Positions 35,687-42,586 of a stretch of 60,561 nt of DNA are shown here, piece by piece (within the stretch, counting starts at the first letter, position 1; every line of letters begins with the position of its first letter). A program made the position numbers and the translations under genes. The stretch covers positions 1-60,561 of IMG/VR virus record IMGVR_UViG_3300037488_001994. The stretch is one strand, 5' to 3'. The notes beneath the pieces are model-generated. The model saw only the letters and a program-made list of their open reading frames with translations, was not told where the DNA came from and searched no databases. Source of the stretch: a virus.

Positions 35687-35955
35687 GGTGTTTGATGTTT
35701 GGTTAATAATGTGAACAAAAGGCCCATTACCATTATGGCCATTAGAACCACGGCGAAAATGCACCCTATGTTACTCCCTTTAATTGATTCCGCACTATGC
35801 CCCTGGTCGGGTTGTGAGTTTTTAACGCAAGTCGGGCAGACAGTCATAAAACTATCTTCATCAAAGGTTCCCAACTCGGTAAGGTATTTTTCTCCGCATC
35901 CGTCACAAGTTGCGAACTCATACCCTGGTTCCGGTTCATAATTTAATTTTTTCAT
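35683..35955 (-). CDS. Zinc-ribbon plus transmembrane helix protein
   Basis: The start at 35955 (MKKLNYEPEPGYEF) is preferred over an upstream Met that would extend into the neighbouring gene. The 90-residue product has a zinc-ribbon-like pair of C-x2-C motifs (CDGCGEKYL; CPTC) and a C-terminal transmembrane helix (GCIFAVVLMAIMVMGLLFTL). The helix position suggests a tail-anchored cytoplasmic zinc domain. Unknown role. Confidence 0.6.
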   Translation of the reverse strand: MKKLNYEPEPGYEFATCDGCGEKYLTELGTFDEDSFMTVCPTCVKNSQPDQGHSAESIKGSNIGCIFAVVLMAIMVMGLLFTLLTKHQTP

Positions 35956-36133
35956 TGTGGTAAATTTTTTGATAACATGAATCACAAACCGCGTCACTCG
36001 GAAATTCATTAATGCACTTTTGAAACCGGATATCTTTCCGGATATCCAGGGCAATAACAACAGACAACACCAGGAATCCGGCCACCCATATCAGGATGGC
36101 CGGGGTTAACACTTTTTTAAATATCTTTTTCAT
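35936..36133 (-). CDS. Membrane-anchored Cys protein
   Basis: This 65-residue protein has an N-terminal transmembrane helix (VLTPAILIWVAGFLVLSVVI) and a C-terminal C-x-S-C pair (VCDSCYQKIYHNEK). It overlaps the next gene by 20 bp. It mirrors the membrane/Cys layout of the pair at 31.6-32.1 kb on the other strand. Unknown. Confidence 0.55.
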   Translation of the reverse strand: MKKIFKKVLTPAILIWVAGFLVLSVVIALDIRKDIRFQKCINEFPSDAVCDSCYQKIYHNEKIKL

Positions 36134-36423
36134 ACTCGCATAAAATTATCTAATTCGTGAATTGTATCCTCCAGGGTAAAGAATCCGCCTTCATCCGGCC
36201 AATCCTTAAATTCAATTTCCAATATGTCACTAATCGAAATTTCATCACCGGCCCAATCCCGAACAACGATACAAGCCTCGCCGGACCGATCCAGGGTAAT
36301 AATCAGACCGCCCCAATTACATTCTACATGGGTACCATGTGCCTCGTACACTTCCGGAAAGTTTTCGCCGGCCGTAATTTCACTATAAACGGCCTGCAAT
36401 TCTGTGCGTTTGATTGTTTTCAT
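36130..36423 (-). CDS. Unknown protein (97 aa)
   Basis: The start at 36423 (MKTIKRTELQAVYSE) lies 3 bp after the previous gene. The product is acidic and beta-rich in its middle (GLIITLDRSGEACIVVRDWA), with a C-terminal helix (TLEDTIHELDNFM). It is coupled to the following gene by ATGA. No family is recognised. Confidence 0.55.
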   Translation of the reverse strand: MKTIKRTELQAVYSEITAGENFPEVYEAHGTHVECNWGGLIITLDRSGEACIVVRDWAGDEISISDILEIEFKDWPDEGGFFTLEDTIHELDNFMRV

Positions 36424-36425
36424 AA

Positions 36426-36689
36426 TTAATCCATTGCACAATAATAGTGCGTTTTAACTCCGTGTTCCGAAACGATATCAATGGCCTCGCTCATGGTCAT
36501 ATCATCGCGCCACCTTGTTACAAGGTCAATCCATGCCTTTTGGACGCCTCTTTTGCCTTTGGTATAGAAGGATGGTAAATTGTATTGGTCTGTGTGATCC
36601 AGGCCATGAATGCCGTAATTCCCTATTCCTAAATTACATTTTGTGCCGTGTAAATCAGTCACCGCCGGCGCCGTTGTTGTTGTTGTCAT
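36426..36689 (-). CDS. Small protein, unknown
   Basis: This 87-residue protein begins with a Thr-rich MTTTTTAPAV and has a globular part (WIDLVTRWRDDMTMSEAIDI) ending in YYCAMD. It lies between two similarly sized unknown genes with 2-bp gaps. No motif is diagnostic. Confidence 0.5.
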   Translation of the reverse strand: MTTTTTAPAVTDLHGTKCNLGIGNYGIHGLDHTDQYNLPSFYTKGKRGVQKAWIDLVTRWRDDMTMSEAIDIVSEHGVKTHYYCAMD

Positions 36690-36691
36690 GC

Positions 36692-36967
36692 TTAGTAAAT
36701 TAATGGTAAGTGAATTGTTTCGTATCCGGACCGCTTCCCTTTTTTGTCAAAGGTCGCGCGGTAAATCCGGAGCCTTTGAATTTTTACAATCTTGAAATCC
36801 TGGGTAATTGATAAGTGATAGCCGGCAACAATTTCGCCGTTAATTTCCTGGGATACCTGGAAGAACACCACCCCACCGCTGGCGCCTGCATACTCAACAG
36901 AATCCGCCAGGGTGCCGGCCCTCAATAGACCGGCCACCCTTGTAAATGTTTCATTGTTCAGTATCAT
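36692..36967 (-). CDS. Small protein, unknown
   Basis: This 91-residue protein is mainly beta-strand in pattern (GGVVFFQVSQEINGEIVAGY; FKIVKIQRLRIYRATF). It follows radC by 4 bp on the same strand. No family is recognised. Confidence 0.5.
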   Translation of the reverse strand: MILNNETFTRVAGLLRAGTLADSVEYAGASGGVVFFQVSQEINGEIVAGYHLSITQDFKIVKIQRLRIYRATFDKKGKRSGYETIHLPLIY

Positions 36968-36971
36968 CGAA

Positions 36972-37595
36972 TTATGGTATTAAGTTATCATCGGCCATGC
37001 TCATGTATCCGGCATCACTTAAAATAATGTGATCCAGCATTGTAATATCCAGCAACTTACAAGACTCTTTAAGTTTGCCGGTAATCTTTATATCTGCTTC
37101 GCTGGCTGACAGATTGCCGGATGGATGGTTATGCGCCACAATTAAACCGCTGGCCAACAATTTGACTGCATGGTTTAAGATGATCCGGATATCGGTAACT
37201 GTTCCGGAGATACCGCCCTCGGATATCCTTACAATTTTCAGCACTTGGTTGGAACGATCACAATACATGGCCCAAAATTCTTCATGATCCAGGTCCGAAA
37301 GGTTTGTTTCGGATTCCAGCAATTTCCAGGCGTCCTGACTGCAACGGATTTTAGCCTTTGGTTTTTTTGCCTCGTATTTCATTCTCCTGGCAATTTCAAC
37401 CACGGCCAAAATTTTACCGGCCTTTGCTTCTCCGATCCCAGGAACTTGGCAAAGGTCTTCGATTGTCAGCCGGCCAACATTGGATAACTGCCGGTCGGCC
37501 ATTTTCAAAACTTCATTTGCTTGTGGTTCCGAATCACATACCATGCTCAAAAGGTCGCGGTCGTTCATCTGATTGAAATAAATTTGCTTTTTCAT
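36972..37595 (-). CDS. radC: RadC family JAB-domain protein
   Basis: This 207-residue protein has the RadC layout: a helix-hairpin-helix (VPGIGEAKAGKI, residues 51-62) followed by a JAB/MPN+ metalloprotease-like domain with AHNHPSGN (H155, H157) and D168 in ASEADI. RadC proteins are common on mobile elements; a role in DNA repair is disputed, and the fold is that of a zinc isopeptidase. A second RadC-like domain lies inside the giant polyvalent protein. Confidence 0.88.
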   Translation of the reverse strand: MKKQIYFNQMNDRDLLSMVCDSEPQANEVLKMADRQLSNVGRLTIEDLCQVPGIGEAKAGKILAVVEIARRMKYEAKKPKAKIRCSQDAWKLLESETNLSDLDHEEFWAMYCDRSNQVLKIVRISEGGISGTVTDIRIILNHAVKLLASGLIVAHNHPSGNLSASEADIKITGKLKESCKLLDITMLDHIILSDAGYMSMADDNLIP

Positions 37596-37606
37596 TGGTT
37601 GGTGTA

Positions 37607-37882
37607 TTAAATTGGGAAGTTATATTTAGCACATAAATCGCGGTACTTTTGGCCCATGCCATTATCTATGTATATGGTGCCGATCAACTTTATCAAAGTT
37701 GTGTTATTTGTTTTCGGGCCATGGCCGGAAAGTTTACAAACCTGGTCCTTCATCCATCCAAAGTTGGGAGCCGTATGTCTGCCGGTCTTGTAATAGAATA
37801 AGGAATCCAATAATAAAGTGAACAGTTGTAACTCCGAGAATGGAGCCGTTACCGTTACCATTTCAACCTCTTGCTTTTTCAT
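37607..37882 (-). CDS. Unknown protein, first gene of - strand operon
   Basis: This 91-residue protein is the first gene transcribed leftwards from the divergent control region. It is helical with aromatic patches (LQLFTLLLDSLFYYKTGRHT; NFGWMKDQVCKLSGHG), and TTLIKLIGTIYIDNG near the end. A regulatory role is possible from position only. Confidence 0.5.
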   Translation of the reverse strand: MKKQEVEMVTVTAPFSELQLFTLLLDSLFYYKTGRHTAPNFGWMKDQVCKLSGHGPKTNNTTLIKLIGTIYIDNGMGQKYRDLCAKYNFPI

Positions 37883-37909
37883 TTGTCTGTTGTATTAATG
37901 TGTTTATGC

Positions 37910-38042
37910 CGTATTCTACGATATATGTTATAAGTATGTTACATTCATAAGTAAAATAAAATTAATGTCCTTGATTATCAGCACAATAAAATTATTTTTC
38001 TGAATTACTGCAACATATATGTATATAGTATCGTAGAATACG
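37910..38042. promoter_or_regulatory. Divergent promoter region with two 14-bp operator copies
   Basis: CGTATTCTACGATA (37910-37923) and its exact reverse complement TATCGTAGAATACG (38029-38042) face each other across about 105 bp. Each is close to the start of its gene on either side, and each contains the dyad CGTA-GAA-TACG. Both copies are preceded by an AACATA/TATA-like stretch in the direction of transcription. This fits matched promoters or operators controlling the two divergent small-gene operons together. Confidence 0.7.
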
Positions 38043-38075
38043 ACAATTACCAACAACAACGAAAAAGCAAACACC

Positions 38076-38375
38076 ATGAAAAGAAAAACCAACAAGTTTA
38101 AAGTGATCTTAACCGCGATCCTTGACCGCCTGCCGAAAACTCAATATTATGCTTGTTTCAGTCGTGACTGTGATATGTGTGAAAGAACCTGGGCCAGCAA
38201 ATACCCGAACAAATATCAGGCTAAAAAAGCCTATGAGAGTTTAATCGATGGCGCCGAAGGTCCGATTGGTTTTGAACCCATCACCAAACAAGAGTTTGAA
38301 AACTTTGAAAACGGCCACCGTGACCGGTGCCTGGAAGCCTGGGAAAACGGCAACGGAACCTCAATTTATGTTTAA
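38076..38375 (+). CDS. Unknown protein, first gene of rightward small-gene operon
   Basis: This 99-residue basic protein follows the divergent control region. It has C-x-R-x-C-x-M-C (CFSRDCDMCE), which could hold zinc, followed by a helical part (YPNKYQAKKAYESLI). It is spaced 18 bp from the next gene. No family is recognised. Confidence 0.55.
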   Translation: MKRKTNKFKVILTAILDRLPKTQYYACFSRDCDMCERTWASKYPNKYQAKKAYESLIDGAEGPIGFEPITKQEFENFENGHRDRCLEAWENGNGTSIYV

Positions 38376-38393
38376 CCTTTATCCATTATAGCC

Positions 38394-38684
38394 ATGTCAC
38401 CAAAAGAAAAACGCGAACAAGACGCCCCGACCTTCCTCCGCTGGATACTTAACCATATCGCCGCCGGCCGGACCCGATTGGTAATTAAGGATAACGATAC
38501 CTCCGCCTGGGAATCCGGTTTCGCCTCCTTCCTGATGGATCACTACAATTATTACAACCTTGCCGACCGCTTTGTGGTGTTCCTTAACCTCCCATTGAAT
38601 GAAGGAACGCGGACCCCTGCCGAATGTGAGAAGGTCCACGAAGTTAGCCAGCAAGTTAAACAGATAAGAACCTCAATTTTTTAA
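38394..38684 (+). CDS. Unknown protein (96 aa)
   Basis: This 96-residue protein mixes helix and strand (PTFLRWILNHIAAGRTRLVI; YYNLADRFVVFLNLPL) and looks like a compact alpha/beta domain. It sits 3 bp upstream of the next gene. No motif is diagnostic. A role early in host takeover is conjecture from location. Confidence 0.5.
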   Translation: MSPKEKREQDAPTFLRWILNHIAAGRTRLVIKDNDTSAWESGFASFLMDHYNYYNLADRFVVFLNLPLNEGTRTPAECEKVHEVSQQVKQIRTSIF

Positions 38685-38687
38685 ACC

Positions 38688-39011
38688 ATGAAAAAGTCAG
38701 CAACATACTATTGTGAGAAATGGAATGACAAGACTAAAAAATGGATGCCTCATTCCCAGCACCCCACCCTTAAATCCGCCAGGACCGAAGCCGGATATTT
38801 GAAACATACCTATCGCGTAAGTATTACCAAATGGCAATCCATTGAAGTGCTTGAAATTGTGGAACCCAGGTACAAGGTAGTTAGAACCATGCGCGTATCA
38901 CAACGCCGGTCAATTCTTCGCAAAGGTCTGACCCTGGCAGAAGCCAGGAGAGTAGTTGCCAAATATCCGGATTCTTCGCGTTCAATGGTATGGTACACCA
39001 AACAAAACTAA
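38688..39011 (+). CDS. Unknown basic protein (107 aa)
   Basis: This 107-residue basic protein is beta-rich in its N-terminal half (YYCEKWNDKTKKWMPHSQHP; YRVSITKWQSIEVLEIVEPR), with a helical SILRKGLTLAEARRVVAKYP segment that resembles a short DNA- or RNA-binding element. This is an impression only. No family is recognised. Confidence 0.5.
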   Translation: MKKSATYYCEKWNDKTKKWMPHSQHPTLKSARTEAGYLKHTYRVSITKWQSIEVLEIVEPRYKVVRTMRVSQRRSILRKGLTLAEARRVVAKYPDSSRSMVWYTKQN

Positions 39012-39015
39012 CCCC

Positions 39016-39228
39016 ATGACACACCCAATTATTACCCAACATTGGCCGGTGGATCATCAAACCGTAAGCCAATGCCCTGAACTGATGGGAAGAATCATAA
39101 ATATCCAGCACTTTCGCGCAAAGATGGACCCAAATTACAATCCGATGGAAGACCTCAAACGCCTGGAGAAACTGACCGGCGCCGAACTTTGGGAAGAACA
39201 AAACGAACTCATATCAAAAAATTGGTAA
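39016..39228 (+). CDS. Small protein, unknown
   Basis: The start at 39016 (MTHPIITQHWPVDHQ) follows the previous stop by 4 bp; a longer frame would overlap the upstream gene. The 70-residue product ends in a charged helix (EDLKRLEKLTGAELWEEQNE). No family is recognised. Confidence 0.5.
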   Translation: MTHPIITQHWPVDHQTVSQCPELMGRIINIQHFRAKMDPNYNPMEDLKRLEKLTGAELWEEQNELISKNW

Positions 39229-39231
39229 GCC

Positions 39232-39429
39232 ATGACAACCCTATTAACATTGCACCAGGAGTTTATGAAACTCCGCTTTGAACTCTTCGCCGGTAACTCT
39301 TTCGTAGAGCAAGATGATACAGACCCACGCTGGCCCCGATATTCCCAACTCTTAGGATACTTTTATCCCTGCTACCGGACCAAAGATTGGGTAAATCCAG
39401 CCGAAGAAATTCACACAGTTTTAACCTAA
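39232..39429 (+). CDS. Small protein, unknown
   Basis: This 65-residue protein has an aromatic-rich second half (SQLLGYFYPCYRTKDW) and a helical start (TLHQEFMKLRFELFAG). It lies 3 bp after its neighbour. An AT-rich gap of 65 bp follows. No family is recognised. Confidence 0.45.
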   Translation: MTTLLTLHQEFMKLRFELFAGNSFVEQDDTDPRWPRYSQLLGYFYPCYRTKDWVNPAEEIHTVLT

Positions 39430-39494
39430 AATTATGCACAATTTTGTCAGAAAATTATATAATCCCATTCTAATTCCTTAACTTTATTACAGTT

Positions 39495-39803
39495 ATGAAA
39501 AAATTACACTTTCCCAATGGTGACATTCGCACCGGATACGAACTCCGCGACCTGGACAAAGAAACCCAGGACCGAGTTATCGCGGACCAGGGCCAATTCC
39601 TTCAAGAAACGGAGAACGATCCCGACTATCACCCCACCGAAGAAGATATTGTTGAATCCATTGAAATCAACAACTACCTCTATGACGATGATGGCGAAAT
39701 GCTTGATATCCTCTATCACACTCGCCAGCCAAACGGCGAAGTATGGAAAATCACCTTCGGAAAAAAACATACTGAAATAACCCTAACCACCTTCCAACCA
39801 TGA
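39495..39803 (+). CDS. Unknown acidic protein (102 aa)
   Basis: This 102-residue protein is strongly acidic (ESIEINNYLYDDDGEMLDIL) and begins KLHFPNGDIRTGYELRDLDK. It overlaps the next gene by 4 bp. Highly acidic early phage proteins sometimes mimic DNA, but nothing here proves that. The coding strand is C-rich, unlike most other genes of the window. Confidence 0.5.
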   Translation: MKKLHFPNGDIRTGYELRDLDKETQDRVIADQGQFLQETENDPDYHPTEEDIVESIEINNYLYDDDGEMLDILYHTRQPNGEVWKITFGKKHTEITLTTFQP

Positions 39804-40396
39804 CAACACTATTCGAAGCCGAAACCAAAAGAGTTAAGACGGAACTATACGCCTCAGAACTCCGAGCCTGGAAACCAACCCCCGAACAAATTCGCACCGC
39901 GGAAATTTATTTCGCCGCCCTCGCCTGGGAGAAAACTGTTCGCCCCATTGTCCTCAATTACCAATCTGAAATCCTGGCCAAACACCAATGGAAGAACACC
40001 GGCGAACTCGCACGCTTCCAGGAAATGAACAGAAAACACCCCAACCACCCCCCGATCCCCCTCAAAGAAGAAACCATAACAGACCCCAATCAGACCTACC
40101 GCCTTAACGAACCCGATGCACAAACCTATTACATGGAATGCGACCAGCAGGCAAAGATTCACGGCCTCAAACATAAACCCGAATGTTGCCCACTCCTCGA
40201 AGCCGAATCAATGACCAGGAACGCGCGCGACCTCATGCTTGACGCAATGGAACCCATCACCCATATCAAACGCGCCGATCTTTGGAAATCTGAACACCTG
40301 GACCAACTTACAACCCTCGCCTGCCAACTCCTGGCCCCTGCCGTTAGACCAGCCGAAGTAATTGCCAACGAACTCTATCAACCAACAACGACTTAA
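39800..40396 (+). CDS. Unknown protein (198 aa), last gene of operon
   Basis: This 198-residue protein is helical and charged (ETKRVKTELYASELRAWKPT; AEIYFAALAWEKTVRPIVLN) with an H-x-x-x-P-E-C-C motif (HKPECCPLL). The coding strand is unusually rich in C. It is followed by two terminator hairpins. No family is recognised. Confidence 0.5.
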   Translation: MTTLFEAETKRVKTELYASELRAWKPTPEQIRTAEIYFAALAWEKTVRPIVLNYQSEILAKHQWKNTGELARFQEMNRKHPNHPPIPLKEETITDPNQTYRLNEPDAQTYYMECDQQAKIHGLKHKPECCPLLEAESMTRNARDLMLDAMEPITHIKRADLWKSEHLDQLTTLACQLLAPAVRPAEVIANELYQPTTT

Positions 40397-40421
40397 CGCG
40401 CTTTTTCAGTTGTAAATGATC

Positions 40422-40457
40422 GCCGGCCGGAGTTATGAACCGCGCCGGCTTTCTCTT
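40422..40457 (+). terminator. Terminator after small-gene operon
   Basis: GCCGGCCGG and a matching CCG-C-GCCGGC flank AGTTATGAA to give a GC-rich hairpin with one bulge, followed by TTTCTCTTT. It lies 26 bp after the stop of the last gene. Confidence 0.65.
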
Positions 40458-40480
40458 TATCAACAAACTCCTTCCCATAT

Positions 40481-40642
40481 TGTATAAATACTTACATTTG
40501 TTCCGTCATTATTTGGTATAAAGGTTTAGGTTGAAGGTCCGGCACTTGGGAAGGTGGCCGGACTTTCTTTTGGTACTCAAATAGTATAATTACCTACTCT
40601 TTAGGTATAAATACCTACCGCATTATTCAGTATAAATACCTT
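40481..40642. repeat. Cluster of five GTATAA(A)TACCT-type repeats
   Basis: Related elements start at about 40482 (GTATAAATAC), 40516 (GTATAAAGGT), 40584 (GTATAATTACCT), 40603 (AGGTATAAATACCT, a near-palindrome) and 40629 (AGTATAAATACCT). Spacings are 34, 68, 21 and 25 bp. They could be protein-binding sites, origin iterons or promoter elements. Confidence 0.55.
40537..40571 (+). terminator. Second terminator
   Basis: GTCCGGC (40537-40543) pairs with GCCGGAC (40557-40563) around a 13-nt loop, followed by TTTCTTTT. It would stop transcripts escaping the first hairpin. Confidence 0.65.
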
Positions 40643-40905
40643 CGCACTTGCATTTCTCTGTCAATCACCCATCTGCAAAACTTTCATGCCAAAATATCAA
40701 AGCCTGCATTATCTTTACACTACTGAATATCACCCAGGTTAATCAAATCAAAGGAAGGAAGACCGCCAAAAAGAGCAAACGCCCCTAAATGTTTTATTGT
40801 CTGAAATTGTTCCCTGCATACTTATACAATACGACCGGCACCAAACATGAATAAATATTCCAGCAGTCAGAAATATCACCGGCAAAACAAAAATATCATT
40901 GCATA

Positions 40906-42003
40906 TTATACAGAAATAGCCTTAACGAATGCTTTAATGGCATTAAGAGCAGTTTCCGCGGCCAAACCGGAACCGAATAAGATACCAGGGTCTTGTGATG
41001 GATTGATAGTCTGAAATTGTTTTATTGCCTGCCGGATTCTTGTCTTATCTATACCGGTGAGAATGTTCCGGTCAAAGTTTAGAGTTTCGGGCCATTCTGT
41101 ATGATCCCGAATAGTTACACATGGAGTTTTTAACCAAAAGGATTCTTTTTGCATTCCCCCGGAATCAGTTATCACCTTCCTGGCGCCTGCCATGAGTTTT
41201 AAATTTGTCGCGTATCGTTGTGGTTGAATCAGGACAATACCAGGGGGAACCGGCAGGGAAAAATCCTTCAATCTATTTATAAGCCTGGGATGGGCCGACA
41301 AAAATACCGGATGATCTAAATGGCTTCCTATTGCGTTTAAGACGGTGAGCAAATTATCTCTATTGTCAATCGTTTCCGGCCGGTGTAATGTCATGTAATA
41401 ATACTCGCGCTTCCTTACGATGTTTTTCTGAACGCTTAACGCCTCCTCCTCCTTCCAGGTCCAAAGGTGTTTAAATCTCAATAAACTATCCAGCATCAAG
41501 TCACCGGTGAAAACACCCTTCTGCCAGGGTTGGATTGTTGCCTGATGTTGGCTGAACTTGCTTACATATAAAAGTAGGTCCGATATTGAGTCAACTACGA
41601 TACGATTGGCCTCCTCTTGCATCCTATTGTCACCTGATCGGGCGCCGGCTTCCATGTGTACGATTTTCATTCCCAACTTGCGAGCAGTCAGGGCGCCGGC
41701 CAATGTGCTGTCAGTATCACCATAGACCAGGACGATATCCGGCCGGTGTTCCTTCAACGCTTTCTCAATTCCCAGCATCATTAACGCGGTGTTCTCTATG
41801 TTGGTGCCTCCGTTCACTCCCAGGTTCCGGTTAGGCTCAGGTATGTTAAGGTCATCAATGTGTGCCTGGGATAACATATCTGAATAGTGCTGGCCCGTAT
41901 GAATAATATAGTGATCGATGGAAGGATCACCCTTGAATATGGCGCACATTTCGGCAAGTTTAACGAATTGTGGACGCGCTCCGATGATGGATGTGATTTT
42001 CAT
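40906..42003 (-). CDS. UDP-sugar 2-epimerase, WecB/WbpI-like
   Basis: The start at 42003 (MKITSIIGARPQFVK) is the family start and overlaps the preceding small gene's stop by ATGA. The 365-residue protein matches non-hydrolysing UDP-GlcNAc-type 2-epimerases: GARPQFVK, VYGDTDSTLAGAL, HMEAGARSGDNRMQEEANRI, TLHRPETIDN, VITDSGGMQKE. The GARPQF and RMxEExNR variants look closer to WbpI-type enzymes, which epimerise diacetamido-uronic acid sugars, than to housekeeping WecB. A WbpB-like dehydrogenase is encoded at 29.8 kb. It is the last gene of the - strand cluster. Confidence 0.85.
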   Translation of the reverse strand: MKITSIIGARPQFVKLAEMCAIFKGDPSIDHYIIHTGQHYSDMLSQAHIDDLNIPEPNRNLGVNGGTNIENTALMMLGIEKALKEHRPDIVLVYGDTDSTLAGALTARKLGMKIVHMEAGARSGDNRMQEEANRIVVDSISDLLLYVSKFSQHQATIQPWQKGVFTGDLMLDSLLRFKHLWTWKEEEALSVQKNIVRKREYYYMTLHRPETIDNRDNLLTVLNAIGSHLDHPVFLSAHPRLINRLKDFSLPVPPGIVLIQPQRYATNLKLMAGARKVITDSGGMQKESFWLKTPCVTIRDHTEWPETLNFDRNILTGIDKTRIRQAIKQFQTINPSQDPGILFGSGLAAETALNAIKAFVKAISV

Positions 42004-42149
42004 GTGATGATTGATTGGTGAATGAATGTGCAAATGTGATGGAATTGCGTGATGTGTGCGCGAATGTGCGCGGTGGTGGGTGCATGGGCATGGTCGTGAC
42101 CCCCCCCTGGGTACTGTTCCACTCCAAAGGCTTTATTCAGATTTTCCAT
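42000..42149 (-). CDS. His-rich 49-aa protein with internal G8 tract
   Basis: An ATG at 42149 opens 49 codons whose TGA overlaps the epimerase ATG (ATGA). The product has eight His residues (GGGHDHAHAPTTAHIRAH; FHHICTFIH). The codons for PGGG contain a run of eight G on the coding strand (about 42110-42117), prone to slippage. Coupling to the epimerase suggests a metal-binding or leader peptide whose frame could modulate epimerase translation. No family is recognised. Confidence 0.5.
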   Translation of the reverse strand: MENLNKAFGVEQYPGGGHDHAHAPTTAHIRAHITQFHHICTFIHQSIIT

Positions 42150-42208
42150 GTTGAATCTGACTTTCTGCAATTTTTTTGGGATAAAAAAGGTGATTTTATG
42201 CGAAGGTA

Positions 42209-42340
42209 TCAGCCGAATTTATGAGAGTCGTTTATCCAGCGATATATTCCCCATAGCCAATTTTCATATTTTCGGTAGTACCATTTACGAAATTTGGCAG
42301 AATGGATTCCCAATAGGTATGGTATAAAGTTGATTTTCAT
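42209..42340 (-). CDS. Micro-protein, aromatic and basic (43 aa)
   Basis: ATG 42340 opens 43 codons to TGA at 42209. The product is rich in W, Y and K (FRKWYYRKYENWLWGIYRWI), which could form an amphipathic membrane-active helix. An A-rich stretch precedes the ATG. It fills a gap in an otherwise packed strand. No family is recognised. Confidence 0.42.
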   Translation of the reverse strand: MKINFIPYLLGIHSAKFRKWYYRKYENWLWGIYRWINDSHKFG

Positions 42341-42382
42341 AATTTTTTTGGATCAGAAAGGTGTTGGAATGGCGAAGGTAAA

Positions 42383-42407
42383 GGGATGGGTTTTTAAAGT
42401 CCATCCC
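42383..42407 (-). terminator. Stem-loop between micro-genes
   Basis: GGGATGG (42383-42389) and CCATCCC (42401-42407) form a 7-bp stem with an 11-nt loop between two micro-genes. The T-run on the coding side is short, so this is a weak terminator or a processing/stability hairpin. Confidence 0.4.
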
Positions 42408-42421
42408 ATCCTTCGGATTGA

Positions 42422-42553
42422 TTACAGTTTCCCAATTAGTTCGATCATTTTATTTACAATGACTTCAATTACCTCCGTTTTTTTTGCCCTAAGTAGGGGA
42501 TCGATAGCGGAGGAGAGGGTTGCAATCGCGTTAATGGTGTTTTGATTTTCCAT
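42422..42553 (-). CDS. Micro-protein, helical (43 aa)
   Basis: ATG 42553 opens 43 codons to TAA. The product looks like one or two amphipathic helices (NTINAIATLSSAIDPLLRAK; KTEVIEVIVNKMIELIGKL). It lies between two other small genes on the same strand, about 30 bp after the upstream one. Unknown. Confidence 0.45.
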   Translation of the reverse strand: MENQNTINAIATLSSAIDPLLRAKKTEVIEVIVNKMIELIGKL

Positions 42554-42586
42554 TTTATTGAGGTATTTATAGTCACAACATTGTGA

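Larger units (their letters stand above)
40397..40905. other. Convergent intergenic region
   Basis: These 509 bp lie between the end of the + strand small-gene operon and the end of the - strand epimerase gene. They hold two terminator hairpins and a group of short AT-rich repeats (listed separately). I see no convincing gene in the right half (about 40645-40905). It is AC-rich on this strand and could hold an origin or a regulatory RNA. Confidence 0.6.
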
